Of a DNA stretch of 64,000 bases, positions 1 through 13,300 are shown piece after piece (positions within the stretch are counted from its first letter, which is position 1; each line of letters begins with the position of its first letter). Source of the DNA: Xenorhabdus beddingii (lineage in GTDB: Bacteria; Pseudomonadota; Gammaproteobacteria; Enterobacterales; Enterobacteriaceae); the NCBI RefSeq assembly GCF_002127545.1, contig NZ_MUBK01000009.1:1-64000 (forward strand). The letters run 5' to 3'. Under the pieces are notes generated by a model. The model was not told the origin of the DNA and did no database searches. It saw nothing but the letters and a program-made list of their open reading frames with translations. The position numbers and the translations under genes were made by a program.

Positions 1-99
1 TTGAATGAACTCCTTCCCTGGTCAGATAATCCTTTCAGTTAAAAATCCCCCATTTTTAGTGTTGGTTGGTAAAGCAAGGTGAGATGACCGGATGCTTAC
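1..99 (+). mobile_element. Right end of an IS66-like insertion sequence (partial)
   Basis: Bases 1-42 are the end of an open frame whose last residues read LNELLPWSDNPFS, which resembles the LLPW tail of IS66-family TnpC transposases. About 57 bases further on the sequence reaches GATGCTTAC, the complement of GTAAGCATC, and IS66-family inverted repeats characteristically begin GTAAGC. The homology of the following truncated gene starts exactly after this point. The rest of the element would lie left of the window. Family assignment is inference from a short tail and one terminus. Confidence 0.42.
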
Positions 100-687
100 A
101 CTCAAGTTAAAGATGTTCCCATTGAAGTAATAGAAAAATGGCAGGGAAAATTACCTGGCAAATTATTACATTATTGGAAAACAGAAGGTTGGAACAGCTA
201 CCAGAATGGATTGTTTAGCATTGTAGATCCCGATAATTATGAAGATATTGTTGATATGTGGTTAGAGGATACACCTTTTGAATCAATCGATTCCTACCAT
301 GCCATTGCGCGAAATGGTTTTGGTAAACTCTACCTTTGTGGAGAGGTAACAGGACTTAATTTAACAATAGATTGTATTTTCAATACTATTTTTTATAGCA
401 AGGAAAGATCTTATAAAAAAGAAAAGGGTAAATTAGATCGAGAAATATCTTCCTTTTTTGGAATAAAATCCAACGATGGTTTAGATCTAAAAGGTAATAC
501 AAAAAAAGGGTTTTTCTCATGCGCTGTTGAAAAGTATGGCCCATTAAATGAAAATGAAATATTTGGATTTGAACCTGCCATTATCTTAGGGGGTGAAATC
601 AAACTCGAAAATGTCAGAAAATTAGATATGCATATTCACTTGGATATTTTAAGGCAATTTGCAGATCCAGATATTCAAGAGATTTAA
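100..687 (+). pseudogene. 5'-truncated GAD-like (DUF1851) domain protein, probable type VI immunity-type gene
   Basis: From base 100 the frame reads TQVKDVPIEVIEKWQGKLPG and continues to GLFSIVDPDNYEDIVDMWL, the typical N-terminal part of GAD-like/DUF1851 proteins, where the Trp-rich stretch KLLHYWKTEGWNSYQNGLF is conserved. The frame is open to 687, giving about 195 residues. No ATG, GTG or TTG lies between the upstream in-frame stop at 85 and a TTG at 211, so the natural start has been lost; a TTG start at 211 would cut off the conserved N-terminus. The break coincides with the IS66-like end at 99, suggesting truncation by insertion. GAD-like proteins often sit beside type VI or polymorphic toxin genes as immunity proteins. 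No toxin gene is visible here, so function is inferred from family only. Confidence 0.6.
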
Positions 688-757
688 TCATTTTAATCTT
701 TGACATTTATCTATTGTTAATAGTGGTTGTGCAAACAGCCACTTTATACATTGATTA

Positions 758-884
758 TATACCCGTCATACTTCAAGTTGCCTCTTTGTTGGCTACGCTC
801 ACTCACCCCGGTCACATAGTGATCTATGCTCCCGGGGATGAGTTCCCTTGCCGCCGCGATGCAACTCGAATTATTTTGGGTATA
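758..884 (+). repeat. ERIC element (127 bp, full length)
   Basis: The element starts TATACCCGTCATACTTCAAG and ends GAATTATTTTGGGTATA, with imperfect terminal inverted repeats and the central CCCCGGTCAC..CCCGGGGATGAG segment of enterobacterial repetitive intergenic consensus elements. It is exactly 127 bases long. A second full copy lies in the opposite orientation at 45149-45275 and differs at about five positions. ERICs are non-coding palindromic elements; two short open frames overlapping this one are not genes. Confidence 0.93.
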
Positions 885-971
885 GGCATAAATAATACGG
901 GATGAAGATTTTGGATGTTTTATGGAAGAAAACTGGATTTATATATTCACTTCAACATGTTAGGTCAATTT

Positions 972-1082
972 TCAGAACCCGTTATCGAAGATTCGCCAGT
1001 CCTGCAACGGCATTGTCCATTGCGGTGAAGCGGCCTGAATTGCCAGCCAGATCACTTTCTTCACGGATCCATCTGACGGGAA
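972..1082 (-). pseudogene. Degenerate C-terminal remnant of an IS256/mutator-type transposase
   Basis: Read on the minus strand from 1082 the frame gives FPSDGSVKKVIWLAIQAASP, then QWTMPLQDWRIFDNGF and a stop. This matches the C-terminal pattern of IS256-family transposases (FPSD..VKK..YLA......WT.P...W). The preceding bases (about 1083-1240) hold no continuous matching frame. No inverted repeats or target duplications were seen, so this is a decayed relic. The family call rests on about 36 residues. Confidence 0.45.
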
Positions 1083-1335
1083 TGCCCTGTCCGGCTACTT
1101 TCCCCCGGACAAAATTTTCTCACCACCTGCCTTAACCTTCCGGAAGGTTGCCTTGCCATAAGACTCCGCCGCACGCTTGCGGGTACAACCATCAACGGGT
1201 TGGATACGTGACAACAAAAAACCATCGACATCCCATCATGCTTCAATTAATTTGTCTGAATATTATTACCAATAGATATTTTTTCGTCTAGGTACGGTTT
1301 TCCTGCACACATAGCAAATTCATTTTCTATCCAGT

Positions 1336-1341
1336 AAGGAG
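1336..1341 (+). promoter_or_regulatory. Ribosome binding site deciding between two NRPS starts
   Basis: A perfect AAGGAG lies only 2 bases before the ATG at 1344 but 8 bases before the in-frame ATG at 1350. The second ATG (MSHSHNRSS) is therefore the better-spaced initiation codon. The difference is two residues. Confidence 0.65.
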
Positions 1342-1343
1342 AA

Positions 1344-4300
1344 ATGAGTATGTCACACAGCCATAATCGCTCCTCAAAAGTCTCTCTGGTCATTGATAAC
1401 GACGATCCTTCCCTATTGCCGCTCAGTTCGCCCCAACAAGGCATCTGGCTCGATCAAATTCTCTGTCCCGATTCTCCTCGCTACAATATCGGTTTCTTGA
1501 TCGGCCTTGACGGAAAACTGGATGAAACCTTGTTCACCCGGGCTTTCGAAGCCGTTGTCTACCGTCATGATGCATTGCGCTTACGCTTTACTGACACGGA
1601 CACCGTCCTCCGGCAAATGGTGGCTGAGACTTTTCCGGTGGCGGTGTCCATACCCGATTTTTCACCGCAGGCAGACGCAGAAAACCAAGCCAGACAACAT
1701 GCTGATGCGGTGTTTATGCGGCCGTTCCCTTTGGATGAAACGCTATGGTGTTCCGAATTGTTGCGCGTGAGCTATACGCGCCGCTATTGGCTGTTTTGTT
1801 GCCATCATTTGATTATGGATGGAGCAAGTCTGATCCTGCTCATTGACGATGTTGCCGATGCCTATCATCGTCTTATGCAGGGAGAAGCCCTGAACGGAAT
1901 CGGCTCTTCTTATCTGGATTTCCTGACAGAGGATCGCACTTACTTTGCTTCTCACCGCTACTTGCACGATGTGCAATTCTGGTCAGAACGCTATGCAAAC
2001 CTGCCGCCGCCCTTGCTCTCACCGACCAATCCCAACAAAGCAACCCATCCCGAACCCGCCAAGCCGGTTTTTTGGTCAATCGACCCCACATTTTTTCAAC
2101 ATATCCAAACCACGGTCAGCCGATATCAATTATCCGTCATGCATTTCATCTATGCCGCCCTGACGACCTATTTCACACGTACAGCGGGCGTGGATGAAAT
2201 TGTCATTGGGATCCCGGTGCACAATCGTAAAAATGCCCGGCAAAAACGCACCTTGGGGATGTTCTCATCCGTGATCCCAATTGGGGTGACCCTTTCACGG
2301 GAAGAAACCTTCCTTGATGTCATGCGCAAAGCGGCAGCCGAATTAAATCGTTGCTATAAACACCAGCGCTTGCCCATTAGCGAAATTAATCGACAAATCC
2401 AGCTCCAACCAAAAACGGGACGTACCCAATTATTTGACATTGCATTGTCATTTGAACAGTTTAAACCGGATCTGCATCTGGCCGGGGACGATATCACCGT
2501 CAAATCATTAGAAGGGCATCATGGTGTGTTGTATCCCCTTTCAATCATTATCAAGCAATACATAAACCGCTCTGTTGCAGAAGATGACGCCCAACCTGTC
2601 ACGATTGAATTCAATTTCTCTGCCGATTACCTGAGCACGGCGGACGTCATGGCTCTGCAATCCCGCCTTGCCGTAGTGTTCGAAGCCGCCATCGCCGATC
2701 TCAATGCCCCTATCGTCAATTTGCCGATCATGCCAGAGGCTGAACGCCAACAGATATTGCTGGATTTCAATGCACATCATGTCGATTTTCCCCAAACAAC
2801 CTTGATCCACTCGCTTTTCGAGGCCAAAGCCCAAGCGACACCCGACGCCATTGCCGTGGTTTTTGAGCAACAGTCACTGAGTTATGATCAACTCAACAAG
2901 CGTGCCAATCGTTTAGCTTATCATCTGATGGCATTGGGGGTACGCCCTGACGATCGGGTGGCGATTTTTGTCGCACGCAATTTGTCTATGGTCGTCGGTT
3001 TATTAGGCATCCTGAAATCCGGGGGAGCCTACGTCCCCCTTGATCCGGCCTATCCTGCCGGGCGTTTGGCTTATATGCTCGACGATGCCGCCCCGACCGT
3101 TCTGCTGACGCAAAGCCGCCAGACAGAGATACCCGGCGGTTCTGTGCCGATTGTTGTACTGGATGAAATGGGGGTTCTGGATGAACAGGATGAATTGCAT
3201 GGACAGCATGGCACTGGGCTGAAGATGAATAATGGCGGAAACGCCACGGCATCAGACCGTAATCCTGATATCCGCACCTTAGGTCTGACCCCCCACCATC
3301 TGGCCTATGTCATTTATACTTCCGGTTCGACCGGTCAACCTAAAGGCGTGATGGTTGAACATGCGAATATCACGCGCCTGTTGGCTGCCACGCAAGCGCA
3401 TTTCCAGTTCAGTTGTCACGATGTCTGGACACTGTTTCACTCTTTCGCTTTCGATTTTTCCGTATGGGAATTGTGGGGTGCCTTGGCTTATGGCGGCCGG
3501 CTGGTTGTCGTTTCGGCAGACTGCGCCCGCTCACCCCAAAAATTTTATTCCCTGCTGTGCCGTGAGCACGTGACCATACTGAATCAAACACCGAGTGCCT
3601 TTAGGCAGCTCATCCCGGCGCAAAATGCCACTTCACACGCCCTGCGCTGTATCATCTTTGGGGGGGAAGCTCTGGAAACGCATAGGCTCGCGCCGTGGAT
3701 TGCCCGTAATCCCATCCAGCAAACCCGTCTGGTTAATATGTATGGCATCACCGAGATCACCGTCCATGCGACATACCATGAACTGACTGAATCAGACATT
3801 GTGTCGGGACGAAGCAGCCCGATTGGTCAACCGCTGCCCGATCTGCGCGCCTATCTCCTTGATGCTCAAGGTCATCCCGTTCCCATCGGCATGACCGGTG
3901 AACTTTATCTCTCTGGTGCCGGCGTTGCCCGTGGTTACCTCAACCGTCTGGCACTGACCACCGGACGCTTCCTGTCCGATCCGTTCTCTGGTACGCCCGG
4001 GGTTCGTATGTACAAGACGGGTGATCTTGCCCGCTGGCGGCCTGACGGCCATCTCGAATACCTTGGTCGCAACGATGCGCAGATTAAGCTACGCGGTTTC
4101 CGCATCGAACCGGCGGAAATTGAAGCGAAACTGATGCAATGCCACGGTGTGCGTGATGCCATCGTGTTAGCCAATGAGGATCAAACCGGTCAAAAGCGTC
4201 TGATCGCTTATCTGTTGGCTGAACCAGAGACGACACTGTTGCCAGCAACCCTGCGCCAACAACTTACCCAGCATCTGGCTGACTATATGATACCCGGCGC

Positions 4301-7300
4301 GTTTGTGACACTTGATGCTTTCCCGCTGACGCCCAATGGTAAGCTCGATCAACAGGCGCTGCCCGCGCCGGATCGGGCGGCAATCGTGACACGAAGCTAT
4401 GAAGATCCGGTCAATGAAACAGAAACCGCGCTGGCCGAAATTTGGCAGGCATTATTACGGCTGGAAATAGTGAGTCGCCATGACCATTTTTTTGAACTGG
4501 GGGGGCATTCCCTGCTCGCCGTACAGCTTGCCGCGCGTGTCCGTCAGCATTTGGGACGGGAGCTGACCTTACCGCAACTCTTCGCCTACCCGGTTCTCGC
4601 TGACTTGGCAACGCTCCTCACCGACATGCCGGTCGCTCCCCAAACCGGCATTCCTGCCGCTGATCGCCATCAACCGCTGCCACTCTCTTTCGCCCAGAAA
4701 CGCCTGTGGTTCCTTGCCCGACTCAATCCTGCCGCCAGTCTGGCCTATCATATCCCTGTCGCCCTGCACCTCAGCGGACAGCTCAACCATGCTGCATTCA
4801 ACATCGCATTCAACAACCTCATTGCACGGCAAGAAAGTCTGCGCACCCGTTTTGTCCTGGTTGATGGACAGCCGTGCCAACATATTGATCACCAACATAT
4901 TGATCACCAACATATTGATGCAGTGAATCGCGGTTTAGCCTTAACCTATCAAGATCTCCGCCCAGAAGATGACGAAATGCAACAACACGTTATCGCTGAA
5001 CGGATTGATGGCGATAGGCAGACCCCCTTTGATTTTTCCCACGGCCCCTTGATCCGGGGTCAATTGCTGCAACTGGCCGATGATACCCATCTGTTGCTGC
5101 TTACCCAGCATCACATCATTTCCGATGCCTGGTCGGTGGGAATAGGGTTTCGTGAGCTGAGCCTACTCTACCGTGCCGCCCTTAAAGGCGATGAAGATCC
5201 GCTCCCTTCCCTGCCCATTCAGTATGTCGATTATGCCGTATGGCAACGAGAGCAAGCCGGGGCGCAGAGCGACATTTTGACGGCGCAACGTCATTTCTGG
5301 CAGGAATACCTTCAGGACGCCCCCGCACTATTGTCACTCCCCACCGACCGGCCACGCCCACTGGTACAAAGTTACACCGGCAATCAGGTTCCCCTCCGTC
5401 TGAGTCCTGACTTATTGGTTAGCCTAAAAGCCCTCGGACAACGTCAAGGCACCACATTGTTTATGACGTTACTGGCAGCGTGGGGAATTGTTCTTTCCCG
5501 TCTCAGTGGTCAGGACGATATGGTTATCGGCATTCCCGTCGCCAACCGCCAGCAAAGAGAACTGGAGGGGCTGATTGGCTTTTTCGTCAATACCCTGCCT
5601 TTGCGTATCAAAGCGGGAAATGACCAAACGGTGGCAGCATTACTTGCCCATGTTCGTGAACAAGCACTGGCAGCCTATGCCCATCAGGATCTGCCTTTTG
5701 AACAGGTGGTGGAAGCCCTGCAACCTGAGCGCAATCTGAGCTACAGCCCCCTATTTCAGGTTATGCTGGCGCTGAACAATACCCCGACATATCCTCTTGG
5801 CACCGATCCCCTTGAATTGCCCGGTGTCTCTGCCTCTTTGCTAGAGCAACCCTATCTCAGTGCACATTTTGACCTGACGCTGTCACTCACCGAAACTTTT
5901 GAGGGTCTCTGTGGCCGTCTGGAATATGCCTCGGATCTGTTCGACCCTGCGACAGTTGAACGTCTGGTGGGGTATTTACGCAATGTGCTGGCAAGTATGG
6001 CCGTTGATGAAACACAATCCATTGCCCATCTGCCGATGCTACCCGCCAACGAGCGCCGACAATTGCTGTTCGATTTCAACACCACTCTGGCTGATTTCCC
6101 GCAGGATGCCTTGATCCACAAGCTATTTGAAGCCCAAGTGCAACGTACACCCCATGCGGTGGCGGTTATTTTTGAGGAGCATTCGCTGAGTTATGATGAA
6201 CTGAACCGCCGGGCCAACCGTCTGGCTCATCATCTGCTGGCATTGGGGGTTCGCCCTGACGATCGCGTAGCGATTTGTGTCGAACGGGGCTTGGACATGA
6301 TCATTGGCCTGTTGGCGATCTTAAAAGCCGGCGGGGCTTATGTGCCGCTTGATCCGGCCTCCCCCACTGAACGGTTAATTTCTATCCTTGGCGATGCGGC
6401 ACCGATGGTCTTGCTCACCCAGAATGCCCTGCACAAAACCCTCAATCAAACCCTGTTCAACGAGATTTTCCTCACGCATGATTTGACTCTCATCGCGATT
6501 GAAACGATCACCGGTTCCCATCCCCGATTGGAACATAATCCCGCCCCCCAAGTGTCAGGACTCACTGCCCGCCCTCTGGCCTATGTCATTTACACGTCAG
6601 GTTCTACAGGGCAACCCAAAGGCGTCATGATCGAACACGCTAATCTAGTGAATCTGCACACGGCACTGAAAACCATTCTGGCCGTTGACTCCCCCTGCCG
6701 CATCACCCTGAACGCCAGTATCGTCTTCGATTCCTCCGTCAAATGCTGGCTTCAATTGTTATCCGGTCATACGCTGGTTATCGTGCCCGAATCCTTGCGC
6801 AATGACGGCCAATCACTTTGGCACTATTTTGCTCGTCATCGCGTCAATATTATTGACTGCACGCCGGCTCAATTGACTATGCTGCTGGAAGCGGGAGCCA
6901 TGGCCGATCCCCGTTATCACCCCCAATGGGTCCTGATTGGGGGCGAGGCGATTTCTGCCTCACTCTGGTCTAGCCTGCAACACTTTCAACAAGTTCAAAA
7001 ACTGCAACAACATAGCCACCAAACTCGTTTTATTAATCTGTACGGGCTGACGGAATGCACCGTTGACTCCACGGCCTGCCCGATTGACGCTTCCCGGGAT
7101 CGCCCCCATATTGGCGGTCCGATCGCCAATACCCGCATTTATCTCCTCAATTCTCACGGCCAGCCGGTGCCACTCGGTGTCACCGGTGAGCTTTATATCG
7201 CCGGCGCGGGGGTTGGCCGGGGCTACCTGAATCGCCCTGAGCTGACCGCGAAACACTTCCTGCCCGATCCGTTTTCCAACGAGCCGGAAGCCCGCATGTA

Positions 7301-10300
7301 TAAAACCGGCGATCTGGGGCGCTGGTTACCCGATGGCCGTATTGAATATCTGGGTCGTAATGATTTTCAGGTCAAATTACACGGCTTTCGCATTGAGCTC
7401 GGTGAAATTGAAGCCAGATTGCTGCAATGCCAAGGGGTACGTGAAGCGATCGTACTGGCTCGCGAAGGGATAACCGGTGAAAAACGGCTGGTTGCCTACA
7501 TCACACCCAAACACGGCGCTGAACTGGTGCCGGTGACCCTACGGCAACAGCTCGCGCGGCATCTTGCCGACTATATGCTGCCCAGTGCCTTTGTGGTACT
7601 CGATACTTTCCCATTAACGCCCAATGGCAAACTCGATCGCCGCTCCCTGCCCGCCCCCAATCAGGCGGCGGTGGTGACCCGCCACTATGCCGCACCCATC
7701 GGTGAAGCCGAAATCATTCTGGCTCAGATTTGGCAAGCACTGCTGGGGTTGGAACGTGTTGGTCGCCATGACCATTTTTTCGAACTGGGCGGTCATTCGC
7801 TGATGGTCGTCAGCCTGATTGAACAGCTATACCGTCAGGGCTGGTGCCTTGAGATCCAAGCCGTATTTGCTTCACCGCGACTGCGCGAAATAGCCCAAGC
7901 GATGAAACGGACAGCGCATAACCCCGCAGAGCCGTGCATCGTGCCCCCCAGCCGCATTCCTGATGGCTGCACCGCGATTACACCTGATATGTTGCCGCTG
8001 GTTTCCCTGTCTCAGGACGAGATTGAGAATATCACCGCCGCCATCCCCGATGGTGCTGCCAATATTGAGGATATTTACCCGCTGACCCCGCTACAGGAAG
8101 GTATTCTGTTTCATCACCTGCTACAGACGCAGGGAGATACTTATCTGCTGCGCCATTTACTGGCTTTCGACACCCAAGAACGCCTCGACCTCTTTCTGAC
8201 CGCATTACAACAGGTCATTAACCGCCACGATATTCTCCGCACTTCATTTTACTGGCCGGAGCGGGGACAGCCCGTGCAAATCGTCTGGCGACAGGCGCCC
8301 TTGTGCATCAACACCCTGGTGCCCGCCAGCGAAACTAACGTGAGATCGCAATTGCGGGCACACACTGATCCGCAACGGCGTCGTCTTGAGGTCAGTCAGG
8401 CTCCACTCTTTGCCATCGACAGGGCGTATGACCCGATCCAAGGGGAATGGTTGCTATCGCTGTGCTGCCATCATCTCATCAGTGACCATATCACACTGGA
8501 ACTGATGATCCGGGAAATCAATGAATTACTGGATCATGATAACGAAAACACCAAGGCCGAAAACCGGCCGGCGACATTGCCCTACCGTCACTTTGTGGCT
8601 CAATCCTTGCGGGTGCCGGCCTCAACCCACGAAGCCTATTTCCGTGCCATGCTCTCGGATGTGGATACCCCGAACACGCCCTTTGGGATACGGGATGTCA
8701 ACCACCAAGGAAAACCGACCACAGAAGTCAGGCAGTCATTGGATGCATCACTGGCTCAGGCAATCCGTATCCAAGCCCGCCAGCAGGGCGTCAGTCCCAG
8801 TGTCCTGTTCCATGTTGCCTGGGCGCAGGTGGTGGCAAAAGTCAGTGGACGGGATGATGTTGTCTTCGGCACCGTCTTGTTGGGACGAATGCAAGGCAGT
8901 CCCGGTATCCACCGGAAACCGGGTCTATTTATTAATACCCTGCCTGTACGGTGCCGACTGGCGGGCAGCGGTGCGCAGGAAACGCTACAGGCGGTCTATC
9001 ACAGTTTGACGCAACTGCTGGAACACGAACAGGCATCGCTGGCGATGGCACAGCGTTGCAGCGGTGTGGAGCCGCCCTTGCCACTTTTCAACACACTGCT
9101 CAACTATCGCCATAGTCCACCCCATAGTCCGCACACGACATGGAAAGGTATCCGCCTGATAGCGGCAGAAGAAAATAGCCACTATCCCATCAGTTTATCC
9201 GTCGATGATTTGGGGGAAGAATTTCTTTTAGCGGCCCAAACCCTGACCAGCCTCGATCCGGCTCGCCTGCTCTCTTACATCACCACGGCGCTGGCGGGTT
9301 TGGTGGATAGATTGGAAAATCATCCACAACAGCCGATCGTGAATATTCCTGTCCTGCCTGACACCGAACGCCGGCAGATATTGGCCGATTTCAACGCCAC
9401 ACGATGTGAATTCCCACAAGAGAAGCTGATCCATCAACTGTTCGAAGCGCAAGTCCGGCTTAACCCTGATGCCATCGCCGTGGTCTTTGGTGAACAATCG
9501 CTGGCCTACGGCGAATTGAACCGCCGCGCCAACCAACTGGCACACCGCCTGATGGCCTTTGGCCTACGCCCTGATGATCGGGTCGCCATTTATGTTGAGC
9601 GGAGCTTGGACATGATGGTGGGTCTGTTCGGGATCTTAAAAGCCGGGGCAAGTTATGTTCCGTTAGACCCGGAATATCCCGCCGAGCGGTTGGCCTATAT
9701 GCTGTCAGACTGTACCCCCAAGATATTGCTGACCCAACGCCGGTTACAAAACCAATTACAAAACCAATCACAACCGCATTTATCAACCAACGTGCCCGTT
9801 TGGGTTATGGACGACGATGATGATTTAAGTGCCGTGGCACAACCCCCCTGCCATAACCCTGAACCGCACCGGTTGGGATTATCGCCTCAACATCTGGCGT
9901 ATATCATCTATACCTCTGGCTCAACCGGACAACCGAAAGGGGTGATGATTGAGCACCACAATGTGGTTAATTTTATCCATCTCCAATGTCAGGTAAGCGA
10001 ACTAATACCGTCTGATCGGGTGTTGCAACTGGCATCCATTGCCTTTGATACCACGGTGTCTGATATTTTCGCTACCCTGTCGGCGGGGGCCACATTAGTG
10101 CTGCGCCCTGCCCATCTTCGCCTGCCTGATATCACGTTCAGCCAATTCCTCCGGCAACAGAAAATTACCGTTGCCGATCTGCCTACCGCCTTTTGGCACC
10201 GATGGGTACAAGAGATGGCGGCTGGCCGTTGCAATTTCAGTCCTTATTTGCGTTTGCTGATTGTCGGCGGTGAAAAAGCGGAACTTCGTCATTTCAATAC

Positions 10301-13300
10301 CTGGCAATCGTTGCCTGAAACTCAATCTTGCCAATGGATCAACTCTTACGGCCCAACGGAAACCACCGTGATTGCCACGGCCCTGAAACTGCACCGCCAT
10401 GCCCCGTGTCGCACCGGCAGCGTGCCGATTGGCCACCCACTGGCCAACACATCTATCTATATCCTCGATCCTCACGGGGAACCCGTCCCCATTGGGGTTG
10501 AAGGTGAAATCTATATTGGTGGTGCCGGAGTTGCCCGTGGTTACCTGAACCGACCTGAACTCACTGCCGAACGCTTTGTTCCGGATCAGTTCAGCGGACA
10601 AATCAACGCCCAAATGTACAAAACCGGCGATCTGGCTCGCTGGCTGCCTGATGGCAATATCGAATACCTTGGCCGCAACGATTTTCAGATCAAACTGCGC
10701 GGTTTCCGCATTGAACCGGAGGAAATTGAGGCGCATCTCAGCCAACTCCCCGGGATACGCGAAGCCATCGTGCTGGCCCGCGAAGATCATCTGGGTGAAG
10801 AACATCTGGGTGAGAAGCGTCTGGTGGCTTATCTGCTCACCGAACCCAATGTGAAATGGGTGCCGGCCGAATTGCACCAACAACTGGCGCATTATTTCCC
10901 TGACTATATGCTGCCCAGCGCTTTTGTCACACTTGAGGCTTTCCCGCTGACCGCCAATGGCAAACTCGACCGCCAGGCCCTGCCAATGCCCGATCACACA
11001 GCAAGCGTGACACGCAGCGATGAGGCGCCGATCGGTAAGATAGAAAAGGCGCTGGCGGAGATCTGGCAGGAGGTACTGGGATTGGAACACGTTGGCCGCC
11101 ATGACCATTTCTTTAGGCTCGGCGGGCATTCCTTGCTTGCGGTACAACTTGCCGCACGCATCCGTCAAACGCTGGCACGGGAACTGGCTTTGTCGCAACT
11201 CTTTGCCTATCCGGTGCTGTCCGACTTGGCCGCCATTCTCCGCGATGCCTCCGCTGGCACCCAAATCCCTATCCCGCCGGCGGATCACCACTCGCCATTG
11301 CCGCTCTCTTTCGCCCAGCAACGCCTGTGGTTCCTCGCCCAGCTCAATCCTGCCGCCAGCATGGCTTACCATATCCATGCTGTTTTGCACTTTGACGGAT
11401 TGCTTGACCGACCCGCTTTCTCTGCCGCCCTCGATCGCTTGGTTGTCCGGCAGGCAAGCCTGCGCACCCGTTTTGTGCGGGTGGAGGAACAGCCTTATCA
11501 GCATATCGACGCCGAAGAAACCGGTTTTGCGCTAACCTACCGGGATCTGCGCTCACTGGATAAGACAGCCCAACAGCAGCACGTGACCGAACTGACTGAA
11601 CGCGAGTGCCAGACTCCCTTTGATTTGGCCGGAGAGCCCCTCATTCGCGGACAATTGCTGCAACTGGCAGACCAGGAGCATATTTTGCTGCTCACCCAGC
11701 ATCACATTATCTCTGACGGCTGGTCGGTCGGGGTGTTGATCCGGGAGCTGAATGTTCTCTACCGCGCAGCACTGGCAGGGGATGAGGCTTCCCTGCCCCC
11801 GCTGCCCATTCAATATGCCGATTATGCGGTCTGGCAGCGGCAATGGCTGCAGGGTAACGTGTTATCTGAGCAACGTGATTTCTGGCTGAAACAGCTTCAG
11901 GGGGCACCGGCACGGCTGGAACTGCCGGTCGATCGCCCTCGCCCGGCGGTACAGAGTTTCACCGGCGGCCAAGTCCCGATCCACATTGCGACGGACTTAT
12001 TGTACGACCTCAAGGCACTTGGGCACCGTCATGACATCACGTTATTTATGACGCTCATGGCGGCCTGGAGTATTGTGCTCTCCCGCCTCAGTGGTCAGGA
12101 CGATATCGTCATTGGTACGCCGGTTGCCCATCGTCAACGCAGTGAACTGGAGGGATTGATCGGCTTTTTCGTCAATACCCTGCCTTTGCGGATTGAATTA
12201 GCACATTGCCATACCGTGGCAGAACTGCTCGCCTATGTCCGCGCACGGACGCTGGCCGCTTATGCGCATCAGGATCTGCCGTTTGAACAATTAGTGGCAG
12301 CCCTGCCACTTGGGCGCGGTTTGAGTTACAGCCCGATTTTTCAGGTGATGCTGGCCCTGAACAACACCCCAACCCCGCCGCTGGAATTGCCCGGTGTTTC
12401 GGTCTCATTCGTGGAACAGGAACACCACAGTGCACACTTTGACCTGACCTTGTCATTCACCGAAACGCCAGACGGCCTGCGGGGCGGGCTGGAATATGCG
12501 GCGGATTTGTTTGATCGGCCAACCGTTGAACGCATGGCGGGCTATTTCACGACGCTACTGACCGCGTTGACCCTTGATGATAGCCGGCCTATCACCCATC
12601 TGCCGATGCTCTCTGCCACCGAGCGGCAGCAAGTGTTGTTTGACTTCAACGCCACGCAAACCGATTTTCCGCAAGAGACATGGATTCATCAATTGTTCGA
12701 AATGCAGGTACAGCATGACCCCGATGCCATTGCCGTCGTCTTTGAAGGGCACTCTCTGAGCTATGGCGAACTCAACCGCCATGCCAATCAATTGGCGCAT
12801 CAACTGATAGCGCTGGGGGTACATCCTGACGATCGGGTCGCGCTTTACGCTGAACACAGTCTGGAGATGGTGGTCGGTTTATTGGGCATTCTTAAGGCGG
12901 GAGGGGCTTTTCTCCCACTCGATCCCGCGTATCCCACCGAACGGCTGGTCTATATGCTGGAGGATGCCGCCCCTGTCGTCCTGATCACCCAACGCACGCC
13001 CCCCCAGCCCCTAACCCGCGCCATTCCCACGTTGTTGCTCAATATCCTCAAAGCCTCTGTTCACACCGACATGCCAGAGCCATTCAGCCATAATCCCGAC
13101 CCGCCATCGCTGGGATTAATGTCACACCATCTGGCCTATGTGGTATATACCTCTGGCTCCAGCGGTCAACCCAAGGGGGTGATGATTGAACACCGCAACT
13201 TGTGCAATGTGCTTACCACTCAGCAAGAGAGACTGGCGCTCACTCCGCACAGTCGCGTCCTGCAATTTGCCTCAATCAGTTTCGATGCCTGTATTTGGGA

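Larger units (their letters stand above)
885..1343. other. Non-coding leader zone upstream of the large NRPS gene
   Basis: Apart from the IS256-type relic there is no supported gene in these 459 bases. The last 100 bases are AT-rich and should carry the NRPS promoter. A TTGTCT followed 17 bases later by GATATT (about 1252-1280) is a weak candidate -35/-10 pair and is not a confident call. No regulator gene is present between the mobile-element scars and the NRPS start. Confidence 0.4.

Noticed and set aside
714-1135. Two short plus-strand open frames (714-905 and 902-1135)
   Set aside because: The first lies mostly in the ERIC element and the second is antisense to the IS256-type relic; neither has a ribosome site or family match.
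10095-11504. 469-codon open frame on the minus strand inside NRPS modules 3-4
   Set aside because: It is antisense to conserved A, T and C domain motifs, matches no family, and similar antisense frames recur at the equivalent place of other modules. It is a codon-bias shadow.
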